A stretch of DNA of 64,000 bases from Cyprinodon diabolis. Lineage: Eukaryota; Chordata; Actinopteri; Cyprinodontiformes; Cyprinodontidae. The first letter of the stretch is position 1, and the number at the start of each line of letters is the position of its first letter. The notes beneath the pieces were generated by a model. It was not told where the DNA came from and searched no databases. It saw nothing but the letters and a program-made list of their open reading frames with translations. This document shows, piece by piece, positions 22,640 through 33,545 of the stretch. The stretch spans positions 32,813,196 to 32,877,195 of the forward strand of contig CM060075.1 of NCBI GenBank assembly GCA_030533445.1, written 5' to 3'. The position numbers and the translations under genes were made by a program.

Positions 22640-23280
22640 TATTCCAGTAAGTTGACATATTTCCTTGATTGTTTTACACCCTAATTGTGTGCTTGAGGCC
22701 TGTTCATTTGTTTTTTTGGCCTACTGTATAAAAGATACTGCCCTTGTACTTAAACTTTAAAACAAAGCTAAATCCATTGGGTATTTCAAGCTGTAGTCTT
22801 GTAAGCTTTGTACACATCAACTTAAATAATTTCACTTACTACAGAAAATATCTGATATTATTTATGACACATCTAAATTTTAATGAAATGTTACTGCAGC
22901 ACTTTGTATGGTATATTTGGGAAAGCACAATGCTAATTTATTGGCTTTTGTTTGGAATACTTTAACATGACATAATCAAAGGTAGTATATTAATGTCAGA
23001 ATCTGTTCAAACATTTTGTTTCCTTATCACTGTGACCTGGTGGGACCTGCTCCAGTTTCTGTTTTATGTTCAAAGAAGAGAGAGTTATTTTTATAATGTC
23101 CAGGTTTTTATTACAGTGAGTCATGCAGTCATATTTCACTAAATTACAGCTGCAAATAGAAGGTGATAACAGGAAAACAAAAGACAGTGGTTTCCTTATC
23201 AGGCTGGCACTCTTTAGAAGCCAAACAGGATTGTACTGTAAAGATTTGATGGAGATTTTATTTCCTCTGAGTAAAGTAAA
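22640..23280. other. Intergenic
   Basis: AT-rich, no supported feature. Confidence 0.4.
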
Positions 23281-23283
23281 TTT

Positions 23284-23460
23284 GGCTGCTCAGTGACGCA
23301 GTGGGTAGCAGTGCTGCCTTTCAGCAAGAAAGTTTCTGGTTTGATTCCGGGCCCTGGGTCTTTCTGCATGTTCTCCCTGTGTAAGCTTGGGTTCTCTATG
23401 GGTACTCAGGGTTCCCCCCACAGCCCAAAAACATGACTGTCCGGTTTAGTGGCTTCTGTA
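23284..23460 (+). mobile_element. Truncated tRNA-derived SINE
   Basis: Same family as 21704-22024: GGCTGCTCAGTGACGCAGTG at the head, a B-box-like GGTTTGATTCC, and a body that stops after about 175 bp. Confidence 0.65.
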
Positions 23461-23639
23461 AATTCTGCAGAAATGTCTGCACTTATATGGGCTTACTGCT
23501 GTTGCAGACTCTGATGGTTTAGGTAGTCATTACTGTATGCCACACATACAGTAGATTCTCCCCAAGCTGGTCTGCATTCCTCTGATTTTTCACCAGGTTT
23601 CTTTATGTCTTATCACATCTCAATAGTAACTAACCCTGG

Positions 23640-24640
23640 AGAGACTCACATGAAGAAATTAAACAATTAGAAAGATTTTACTGACAAGTGTGAAATAAGT
23701 TCTTTGGTGATCGGACCCTGGCAGAAGTCATGACGCTGGATGAATGAAGAGATGTGCTTGAATGAATTAGAGTAGTCTTTCGTCTGGGCAACACTGGTGG
23801 TTGAGTAAGTCGGAGGATGAGAGTATTTAAGAATCATCTAAGAGTGAGGGAGAAGATGGGGCTGAGGTGGGTCAAAGTTTGGCTGATGCACTGAACGGGG
23901 AAGCTGAGATTTCATCTTAATGAAGAGCATCTTTAAAAAACAATCGACTTTATATGACTTCTTCAATTGGCTGAGGCTTGAGTGATGCATATCAATATGT
24001 CTCATGTTCTGTTTCCCTTTTTATTTTTGTTAGATCCTTCATTCCATCTTATTGCTCTGGTGGTCATTTTGCCACTTGGGTCCCTTAAAAAAACAATTAC
24101 AGGTTCCATTGAACTAGGCTAAGTAGTGAAAAAATATGTTGAAAAACATTTGCTAACACAGTTTTCCAGATTTTATTTGTGAAAAGCTTTGCAAACCTTG
24201 CATAATGTTCCTTTCACTTCACAGTTTTGCATTTATTCTAAATTTGTTAATCACAAAATCTTAACAGAACACAAAAATTCTTTAGGTTTTTAAATCAAGT
24301 GTGTGTGCAAATACAAATATGCAAATACCAATGAAAATGTGACAATGATACAAAATATTGATCATGGAGGGACTCACAAAAAGATAAGTTGAAATTAGAA
24401 GGTTTTTTATTGACATGAATGAAGTTCTTTGGGGCAAGGACCTCAGCAGAATACGTTGATGCTCTGAACTGAATTGAGTTCTTATCAATAGTTTAGGAAA
24501 GGATTAGAGAAGTCTTCCCCCTGGTGCCCAGACACTAGTGGTGGAATAGGCTGTAGGATGAATGAGACTTGCTAGAGAGTAAGGGAGAAGATGGGGCGAA
24601 AGTGGATAAAGTACACCTGGTATGCAGGATAAATGCTGGA
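23640..24640 (+). repeat. Two imperfect direct repeats of about 270 bp
   Basis: About 23636-23885 (GAGACTCACATGAAGAAATT ... GAAGATGGGGCTGAGGTGGG) and about 24369-24605 (GGGACTCACAAAAAGATAAG ... GAAGATGGGGCGAAAGTGG) share order and sequence: a 'TTCTTTGG...GGACC' part, a 'TCTTCC/TTCGTCTGG' part and an 'AGAGTGAGGGAGAAGATGGGG' part. They are copies of an unnamed interspersed repeat. Confidence 0.45.
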
Positions 24641-25436
24641 CCATTGAGCTTATAAAGATCTTAGATGAGATGGTCAGCTAGTTGGATCTTTGAGCATGGC
24701 ACATCGGCAGGTGATTCAGGGGACATTGATTTTTTGCTTCAACTTCATATAAATGTTTTCTTATTCCGAAATCTACAATATTACATCACACAAAAAATCT
24801 GACTTAGGCAAAGAGTGAGTTTATGAATTGATCTTCCACTTATAAGTTATCTTTGTATCTAAATAACATCATGTAATACACAGAGTCGGTATTAAAATAA
24901 TTTATTAAACACGCTGTCATCCATTCATTTCTTATCTGATAAATCAATGTATGCTTCTCCCTTTCTTCTTAAAAGTTTTTGGAGGAATATATAATCTACT
25001 TTAATATATATGTATATAATCTATTTAAGTCACATTCCATTTTTAATGTTGGATAAAAAAATGAAATTTTCAAGATAAAAATAAACAGTCACACCTCTGA
25101 ATCTGCATTTATTGAAAGCTGAATATACATATATATGTATGTAGGGGTGTGTGTGTTTGTTGGGGGCATTCACTTTTTTTGAGACATCAAAAACAGAAAC
25201 ATAGTTTGTTAGAAGTAAACAAATGTAAAATAAAAATAGAGCCAAAAAGACTTAAGAACAAACATATCGATTTTAACAATAACAAATGGGTTCAACTTTA
25301 ATCATAACTATAAAGAAGAGTAATCACTGACACAACTTATTAAAAACATGTCTCATCAATCAGTGGAGTTTTTCTGGTTTTAAATTGAAAAGAAATCTAA
25401 TCTTTAACAGAGAATAAAGTATTAAAACTGCTTGAG

Positions 25437-26376
25437 CTAATCCTCACCCTGTTCCTGGACTTTTATGAAATTCCAAATATCCTCAATTTCCTGTTGATGT
25501 GCCCTTTTGCCTTTTGCAAAATCTTTCTTTTTTTTTAACAGGATATCTGTGATGGCACTCGAGAGTTCTTTATGCCTTGGAGTGCTGGATGTCGCCGCCT
25601 TCACTTGATCCAACATTGGATAAAACTTCTCAAGATCTTCTTCAAAACGATGTGAGGCGACTTTCAGCAGGTTCTCAAAATCTTTCTTTTAAACAGAATA
25701 AACAAAGTCTTTATTAAATAAGCTTTACAGTGTGTGTACAGTATGTCATGTTACATGATGTAAGATACACAGAACTTTCTGCTTGTTTTGATTGTCCTCT
25801 ACTTGTGATGCACTTCATCCATATTTATATTTCTTAAATTAACAATAAAATATCTAAATCTACAATTTTAAATTTTTTTGTGTGAAATCTAATCTATTCT
25901 ATCAAAAAGAAGAGGCATTTAACCAACCTTCTTGTCAGCTGCATCCTCCAATCCACCTTCATAATATTCTTGAATTATTTTCTGAAATATTTGCAAAATA
26001 ATGTGATGTCATGCATGTCTGAATAACAAGATTCTGAACGCAAGACTCTCTTTCTTTACAGGGTAGCTGTTCAATGAAAAGGACACTTTTCTTTTTAAAT
26101 AGTAGAAACAAAGAACTATTAAAAAATGATCTGTCTTTAAAAAGGACTAGCTAAAACAATATTCTCTTTATACACATTTTTCAATAAGGTACATACAATA
26201 TAAAAATTGTATTCAAAACCTAAAAGGAAATTAAATTGTAAATAACTTACCAGGTAATTTTTATCAACCAATGAGTTGCTGATAGAAACTAATACCAGCA
26301 GACAGGAGATGAAAAACAGACCTTTGGCAGATCTGACAAGCGCAAAACGTCTGCTTCCAGATAAAGCGGCTGTCAT
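25437..26376 (-). CDS. Family member D: small secreted helical protein, 142 residues
   Basis: Not recognised by name. Three coding exons on the minus strand: 26376-26251 (42 residues, MTAALSGSRRFALVRSAKGL, then a FFISCLLVLVSISNS signal core), 25981-25928 (54 nt, KIIQEYYEGGLEDAADKK) and 25685-25437 (82 residues ending VQEQGED). Junctions are GT-AG and phase 0. The last exon holds the family motif FYPMLDQVK, then a Ser/Thr-rich turn, then AITDILLKKKKDF and HQQEIEDIWNFIKVQE helices that match gene C almost position by position. A non-coding exon ends at 26500. The start was chosen by alignment with gene A; an upstream in-frame ATG at 26424 would add 16 residues, but it lies across the expected acceptor. 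The promoter carries a strong ISRE. An interferon-responsive secreted protein is a hypothesis only. Confidence 0.82.
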
Positions 26377-26580
26377 GATTCCTGGAATCCAACCATGGCA
26401 AAATATTGAAATTATTTTACCCAAACAAATTAACCTGAGTGTTGATATTTACTAACAAAAGAAAAAAACATGTCTGAGATATAATGTAAAAGAGCTTACC
26501 TATAATATGAAAAGAAGAGCTGCTGTTAAGGTGTGAATGGGAGAAATAAAAGCAGTCTCAGCAGTTTCGCTTTTTAAACA

Positions 26581-26596
26581 CTTTCGTTTTCGTTTC
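26581..26596 (-). promoter_or_regulatory. ISRE/IRF element upstream of gene D
   Basis: The minus strand reads GAAACGAAAACGAAAG, containing a perfect GAAANNGAAA core and a second overlapping near-match. It is 81 bp upstream of the donor of the non-coding exon. A second ISRE-like AGTTTCGCTTTTT lies at 26563-26575 on the plus strand. This position is typical for interferon-stimulated promoters. Confidence 0.6.
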
Positions 26597-26749
26597 TGAT
26601 GTAAAAAAATATCCTGAGTCATCTGATAATGCTTTGACGCAAAATACAATAGCGGCATTCCCCTCTGGAAACAAAAACCTACTGAAGTACATACCTGTCT
26701 GTTGATTTTCATTCAATGATCTAGAAAACATGTTCCAATCCATGATCTA

Positions 26750-27620
26750 TTTTTTTTTCTTTACAAATTCTGATTTACTAATTATTTAAAAACAATAAGG
26801 TGATAGCTTCAATGGCATTGAGACAGGATCCCAGGTTTCATCTGCTAAATGTTTTTTCAAAGCAAATAAAAAAAAACTTAATTGAGTTCTTTAGTTCTAT
26901 TTTATAGAAAAAGGTAATTTTAACTTAAATTGAGTCAAAAATATGTTAAATTCCTAAATTATGAATGTATATTGACCTACTAAGACATAGAATTTCAATT
27001 AAACCTAATTGAATAGATTTTTCACTTCATGGAGCTATATTAATATATTTGAATCCCTTGCCCTGTTTTATAGTTAATGCTTTTCTGTGCCCCCATGAAA
27101 ACACGCTGGCCCCCTCCGGGCGCCCTCCTGGCCCCCTGTTCAATTTGGTCTAGAACCGCCACTGCAACAACCTTTATGCAGGTGTTACAATTAATCAAGC
27201 ACACATTCCAGTTTGACAGATATTCATGGTATGAGGTAATGTTAAAACATATAAAATGAAAACGAAACATAAATCTACCCACAGTTATACTGTAAATCTA
27301 GCAGCAGGGATGGGTAATTTGTTTTATTTATTTTACTCTAAAGGTGCTGTAGAATAACGTTTCCAGCAAGCTATATTATTTAACATACACAACCATGCCT
27401 CTCCCTTCAGACCACCCCTCGAAACCACACTTTTAAAACACATGAAAGCACATGTTGTCTGTTGAGGTGTTCAGATGAGGTAGAGAACGAAACGAGTCGA
27501 GACAGAGTGCTCATGACAGCAAATATATGTGAATAGAATAGTCATACCACTACCTCACCTTTGCTCCTTACCTACTACACTTTAACGTAAAAGTAAATCC
27601 ACCTGTATATAAGCCATCTG
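26750..27620. other. Intergenic
   Basis: AT-rich with a GC-richer stretch near 27090-27160 (CCCCCTCCGGGCGCCCTCC), probably transposon-derived. No supported gene. Confidence 0.35.
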
Positions 27621-27639
27621 GATTGTACATATTTTTATT

Positions 27640-27895
27640 TTTTATTTCTTATTTCTTTATTTCTTATTTTGTTTTTCATTGTGTGCGATACATGTACACT
27701 TGCACCTTAATCCTTATTTATCTTGATATACTGTATATACCTGGATATGCTGTATATTGTTTATTGTTTATTCTTAATGCACCTTTTTCCTCCTTGTTTG
27801 CACCTTCATTGACTTCTATGCCAATATGTGACAAGTGAATTTCTCCGCTGTGAGATCAATAAAGCTCATCTAATCTAATCTAATCTAATATTGCT
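27640..27895 (+). mobile_element. LINE 3' end (inverted relative to 12716-12930)
   Basis: Reverse complement of about 12720-12930 over some 200 bp, ending GAGATCAATAAAGCTCATC and then (ATCTA) repeats. Confidence 0.65.
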
Positions 27896-28293
27896 GCCAT
27901 TGTTACAGGCAAAGAAAGGATACGCACATCAGACCCACGTTTTCCACCACGAAGCTAGAGCAGCAGAGAAGCTTGAGCCTCACTTCAGAACTAAACTTGT
28001 ACAGGCATAAAAAATGAAGCTGCTCTTGCTGCTTTAGGTGTGAATGTAGCATATTAGTGGCTAACTTCCAGCCATGGAGTCCTGCATGAGCACTGGGGGG
28101 GTCGATTTGTTTACAACAGACCGTGTTTTGTGATTGCTGGATGTTACTCATTGATTTCACACTGTAGTGGGGACCCTTTATTTAAGTTTCCCTTCCAGAC
28201 CTTCTATTTCACTGCTTGCTAGGTGACTGTGGGGAAATCTTCAAGCCACATGGTAAAAAATGCATCAGGAAAGATCTCCTACTGCACCTTTAA

Positions 28294-28388
28294 CCTCGAT
28301 GGCAGCCCACTGCTGCCATCGAGGGGGGACCTGGGGAGCAATCCCCCCGATTTCTCCCCAGGTCCCCCCTCGATGGCAGCCCACTGCT
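28294..28388. repeat. Nested perfect inverted repeats, GC-rich
   Basis: A perfect 24-bp inverted repeat (28315-28338 and 28354-28377) has a 15-nt loop. It overlaps a 12-bp inverted repeat (28294-28305 and 28313-28324) and a 21-bp direct repeat (28294-28314 and 28368-28388). The common unit is CCTCGATGGCAG. The frames crossing it are not credible genes. Confidence 0.8.
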
Positions 28389-28409
28389 CCCGAAGGGGAT
28401 GGGTTAAAT

Positions 28410-28460
28410 ACAGAGGTAAATTTCTCCAATGTGAGATCAATAAAGTTTGATTATTATTAT
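28410..28460 (+). repeat. Short LINE-type 3' tail
   Basis: ATTTCTCCAATGTGAGATCA followed by ATAAAG and a TTATT run resembles the tail at 27840-27895. Confidence 0.45.
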
Positions 28461-28559
28461 TGTTCGTTTATTGTGTGTTTCCTTTGGATCTGCTGGTGGA
28501 GGGCTGCAATGAGCTCCAGCTTTCCTCAAGTGGTTGTTGCAGGCTAATCAGTGGATCAA

Positions 28560-28870
28560 ACCATTTGTAATGGGAAGGGAAATTTATTTATCATTTGTTT
28601 AAATATTCTTAGTTTGTGTATTTTGTTAATTAGTTAAATTTAAAAAGTACTTAGTGTCTGGCCAATATTTATCTGTTTAATTAAGTTTATTTGTTTTTAG
28701 TTTGTTATCCCCCTTTGTGTGTCAATAGTGGTGTGATCAGCCACTATTTAAGTTTCCCTCATGTCTTGTTTGTTAGCTCAGTTTGTGCTTGAGTTCTTCA
28801 TGTTAAAGCCTGAATTGAATTCTGTTTTGTTGACCTCTGTTTTTGGGCCCAGTTTATAATTTTTTTAAAC
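28560..28870 (+). mobile_element. Probable LTR/leader of the Gypsy relic that follows
   Basis: An A/T-rich stretch with TATTTAAGTTTCCCTC and a purine-poor leader precedes gag homology at 29518. Boundaries cannot be set; no second LTR was found. Confidence 0.35.
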
Positions 28871-29090
28871 ACTTTTTTGGAGTAAGTTAAGATTTTTTTT
28901 TTCAATTCTGCAGTTTTCTGGCTGGTTTGTGCAAATTCCTCACAAACTGCTTGTCTGATGTCATCATCGGTGTTGTGTCTGGTAATTTTTCGGAGAGAGG
29001 AGTGTGACAGTAATTTAGTGTACATGTTTTGATCAGACTGATCATTCCAGCAACGTTGTATCACAACAATCTGACATGCTCAGAGTAGTA
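28798..29090 (-). CDS. Unexplained open frame, 88 residues or more
   Basis: A minus-strand frame preceded by an acceptor-like site near 29090 encodes a lysine-rich, probably helical segment (SSLRKITRHNTDDDIRQAVC, then EEFAQTSQKTAELKKKI). It lies in the presumed leader of a Gypsy relic and has no recognised homolog. It could be chance or a stray exon on the same strand as the small-gene cluster. Confidence 0.2.
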
Positions 29091-29517
29091 AAATATGATT
29101 AAACCATGTTTATCTGCATTTTAGTTGTTTGTTTCTTTAGGCTACGCACTATATACCATAATGTTAGCATGAAAGGAAAACGTAAAACTCAAAAAGACAA
29201 GATTTATGTTTACATCCAAAGCTGAAAAAGTTAGCTCCCCGATGTGGCGTAGGATCCTATTTCCGGTACCGATAGTGCATAGATGAGTGATAAAACAGGA
29301 TTTTATGGCATTTATTTTCTGAGGATATAGTTTATTAACCTTTAAAACATTATACTTTAGTATGCGTACTATTATAGGGAGGGAAAACTTAATTTAGGTC
29401 TATTTTACAAATTAAAATCAAGGGCGAACCTGATGTATATCTGGTTGCAAATGCACGAATGGTACGGATCAGTTAAATAAAGGCTGTGTTAAACGAATAA
29501 CCCTGTAAAGAAAGAAT

Positions 29518-31226
29518 ATGAATAGCATTTGTCCGCCAGACGAGCTGAACCTGTGAGGAAATGTTTAAGAACACGGGGGAGAATTTGAACAAAGCTTTGA
29601 GCTATATTTGATGGTTATAAGACAAGATGATGGCACTGATTGTTGGAAGATGGTACTCTTGCTAACAGTAGCAGGACATGCTGCTCTGGATGTTTACAAA
29701 ACCTTCGTCTTCACAGAGGAAAAAATTTAACACTGAAGTTATGAGTTATAAGGACTACTGCACATGGAGAAGAAATGAAACTTATGAAGATTATGTTTTC
29801 AGTCAGTGGAGCAGTATGTAACAGATATGTAATTAAAAAGCCAGTCCTGCAACTTTGGCTCACAGTGTGATTCAATTATAAGAGACCAAATTGTTATAGG
29901 AGAGCAAGACAAAAAGTTAAGGATGCAGTGATTAAAAGAAGCAAACCTTAGCCTGGAAAAAATAATCAGCATATGCAAAGCGTCAGAAAGTAGAAGGATG
30001 CGGTTGAATTTGTTTGGAAATGAAAGTGAAAAGCAACAGTTGATGCAGTTAAATACACAAATAAGATGACAGATAAGAAACTGTCCCAAAAATAAAAGAC
30101 TGTGAAAGATGTGGAAGTAAACAGCCTTCAAAAATGTGCCCTTTTTTGGAAATGACTGCAAAAAAATATATTTTTGCAAAATGCTATTTTTCAAAGAAAA
30201 AGTGCATGATGTGGAAAAAGAGACAAGGACAGACCAGGAGGATGATGAATCACTATATGCAGAAGAGGTTACACTCAAAAGCATAAAAAACAGTGAGGAT
30301 GAGTGGATAGCACAGCTGTAGCAGTTCAAATAAAGATAGATGCAGGTGCACAAGTGAACATGCTGCCAATGAAATATCACAAGAGATTCAGCAATAGGCC
30401 AAAAATGAGGCTCAGAGCATTCAAAAACCTAGACGTTTCCAACACAAGGAGAGTTTAGAGCCACTCTTAAAGGAGATGGACAGTCTTTAAGAACACTGTT
30501 TATTCTGGTTGAAGAGGATAGACAAGCCATTCTAGGACTGGAGGCACGTTAAAAGCTAGGACTTGTTAAAATAGTTCATGTCATTGGCAGCCCTCTGGTG
30601 ACCCCTAGAGGAAGCACAGAGAAGCTAAAGGATAAAAAAAAAAACGTTTTACAGCAGAGATCATGGAGGAATTTGGTGATGTATTTTGGGGTACTGTATA
30701 GGATGTTTACTGAACAAATATAAAATACAGTTGAAGGAAAATGCTGTTCTAGTGATTCATGCCGTGAGAAATTGCCTGTAGCCCTAAAAGAAAGACTGAG
30801 AAAGGAACTGAAGACACGCACAAAAAAGGGAATAGTGAAGAAGTTGAAGAACCTACTGATTGGGTCAACTCGTCATTTTAGAATGAAGATTTAAGGCTTT
30901 GTATTGACCCTAAAGAACTAAATAGATGGATAAAAATGGAGCATTTCAAATCACCAACTAAATCAGACATAGTGCAATGGGTGGAGCTCAGTTTTTCTCA
31001 AAGTTGGATGCTTCCTCAGGTTTTACCAAATAAAACTATATGAGGAAAGTGCAAAGTTTTGCAAATTTAATACACCCTTTTGCAGACCCTGTTTCCTCTT
31101 CATGCCCTTTGGGATTGCGTTGGCATCAGAAATATTCCACAGAACTGTTCAACAGCTGTTTGATGGGATGGAAGGAGTTAGATTTTTTTTTGGATGTGGT
31201 CATACTGCGGTCATATGCTGACTTCT
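29518..31226 (+). pseudogene. Decayed Gypsy-type gag-protease-reverse transcriptase
   Basis: Plus-strand translation in changing frames shows capsid-like Gag (about 29518-29990), a damaged zinc-knuckle region (about 30070-30170), an aspartic-protease active-site motif (DAGAQVNMLP near 30339-30370) followed by an ILGLEA segment (30531-30550), and a reverse transcriptase start (FCKFNTPF near 31053-31080). Stops and frameshifts are frequent, so nothing here is functional. It ends abruptly at the LINE from about 31227. Confidence 0.75.
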
Positions 31227-32600
31227 TAAATTAACTAAACAACTTCTCTGTCAGGTTTGAGGCACTACACATCGCTCCAGCGGTGGAAGTCGTTCCGCAC
31301 CAGGGTGAGAAGGCACTCAACCTTGAAGTAGATGAAATTAGCAAAACTCTGAGGAGAGTCAACCCAAGAAATGCCCCAGGCCTGTGTAGGTCAGCTGGCT
31401 GGTTATGCTTCACAGACATTTTCAACAACTCGCTGGACCAAACAATGGTGACAGCATGGTTTAAGTCTGCCACCATCATTCTGGTTCCAAAGAAGCCTCA
31501 GACCACCTGACTCAACGACTACCGGCCTGTCTCACTAACTCCCATAATGATGAAGTCTGCAACATTTGACCCGTTCCAGTTCGCCTACAGATGAAACTGC
31601 TCCACTAAGGACCCCATCTCCTCTGCTCTTCACCTCAGCCTAGCAAACCTGGAGAAGAACACTGTACAGCTGCTGTTCCTGGACTTCAGTTGAGCTTTCA
31701 ACACCATCATCCCACTGGAAAAGCTGGGCTTCAATACACCCCTCTGAGATTGGCTGATATTCCTCATGTCTTCCTCATATCTTCCTCACAAATAGACTTA
31801 ATTTAGTCCGGATCGGACAGAAAACCTCTTATGTCATCAGCCTAAGCATAAGCTCCAGTGAGGGTTGCGTCCCGAGCCCCCTGCTCTTCACGCTGAATTC
31901 ATGACCCCCAGGTTCACCAGAAACCACATTGCAGATGACACAAGACCAGGACTACAGAGAGGAGGTGGAGCAGCTGGTGGATTGATTCAGAGACAACAGC
32001 CCGATCCTGAATGTGGAGAAAATGAAGGAGATTGTCGTTGAAGAACCAGGAAGAACCGGCCTAACTATGCTCCACTGTTAATTAAAACCAAATTTCTGGG
32101 GGTGCACATCACAGACAACCTCAACTGGACTGTAGACACCACCTCAATGGTCAAAAGGGCACAAAAGCGCATGAGCAGGATGAGCAGAGCCCACCTGTTC
32201 CCACCCATCCTAACGACTTTCTACAGAAGCACCATAGAGAGCATTCTGACCAGCTGTCTCGCTGTGCTGTGTGGAGGTTTCAGCACCGTAGAGTGGAAGA
32301 AGGTGAGAAGACAGTTGAAAAAAGCAGAGAATATCATCGGGGCTCCTCTTCCCTCCATGAAAAACATTAAATCACAGTGCTGCGTGTCCCGAGCCAGTAA
32401 CATTATTAGTGACCTCTCACACCCCCAAACTGGACTGTTCTTATTGCTGCCCAATGGTATGGGGCTTTGAAACATCCAATACAGGTCCAGCAGATTCTGA
32501 AAAAGCCTCTTCCCCACCGCATCAGACTGCTGAACTTTTGAAAAAACTCTAAATCATGTCACAGACTCTACATTACAATGACAAAACCAAATAATTACGT
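31227..32600 (+). pseudogene. Decayed LINE reverse transcriptase (L2/CR1-like)
   Basis: Contains VPKKPQTT then LNDYRPVSLT (about 31484-31540), an FLDFS...AFNTIIP stretch (31678-31716), an ADDT catalytic segment (about 31932-31943) and the post-polymerase region ITDNLNWTVDTTS (32108-32146). Several stops and indels. A LINE 3' untranslated end follows to about 32720. Confidence 0.75.
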
Positions 32601-32699
32601 CGCATAATTGCACCATATATATTTATTGCTCTGAACTTCCATATCCATGCGTTTTTTTGCACCATGTGTTTTCTCCCACACCGTTTACATTCCATCACT

Positions 32700-33545
32700 G
32701 CTGCACTTTAAGAGATGAAAATGCTTGCACCAGCAGCACCTTTCCCTGGACAAACTCTTCCCCTTTCAACATCCGTCACTAACCTGGGTGTTAAAATGGA
32801 CTCGCATTTGACCTTTGAGGCTCACAACAAACACCTCTGCAAGACCTCCTTCTTCCACCTCAGAAACATCGCTAAACTTCATCTCACACTCACTTCTGCA
32901 GATGCAGAAATGCTTGTCCACACTTTTGTCTCCTCCAGGCTGGACTACTGCAATGCACTCCTCATCAGGATCCCTGAGAAAAGCCTTAAGAGGCTGCAAT
33001 ACATACAAAACAGCGCTGCTCGAATCCTGATGAGGGTGCGCAAACATGACCAAATCACCCCTTCCTCAAATCACTTCACAGGCTTCCTGTCACACTCAAA
33101 TTGAGTACAAGGTCTCCCTCCTTAGCCACCACTGCATCCATGGTGATGCCCCACCATACCTTAAGGAACTTCTCACCCCACAGACCACAACACCTACCCT
33201 CCGATCTACTGCAGCATATCTGCTGAAACCACCAAGGACGAAGCTTCATACAATGGGAGATCGGGCTTTGTGTTTGCTGCTCCCAGGCTGTGGAATGCTC
33301 TCCCTGGCCACCTGAGGACCCCACAGACCATGGATGCTTTCAAACGTGGCCTTCAAATCCACCTTATTAGGAAAGCTTTTAATTGAACTCTTCCCCTTTT
33401 TTTCTATAGTCTTTGATTATTCAATCTTTTCTTTAACTTTTTTATGCTCTCCATTGTTTTTTATTTATCACTTACTATGTAGCACTTTGGGATTTTTTTA
33501 AATATAAAGTGCATTACAAGTCTAAAGTATTATTATTATTAATAA
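32700..33545 (+). pseudogene. 5'-truncated LINE, second copy (L2-like ORF2 C-terminus)
   Basis: Frame 32715-33104 encodes LGVKMDSHLTFEAHNKHLCK and DYCNALL...LQYIQNSAARIL, classic for the C-terminal half of L2-type reverse transcriptases. It then shifts frame into ..HGDAPPYLKELL. It ends in an AATATAAAGTGCATTACAAG tail plus a TTA microsatellite. Confidence 0.75.

Noticed and set aside
29799..30380. 193-residue minus-strand frame, the longest but one in the window
   Set aside because: It is antisense to the decayed Gypsy gag-protease region, which explains the sequence; the hydrophobic composition is a by-product of A-rich gag codons.
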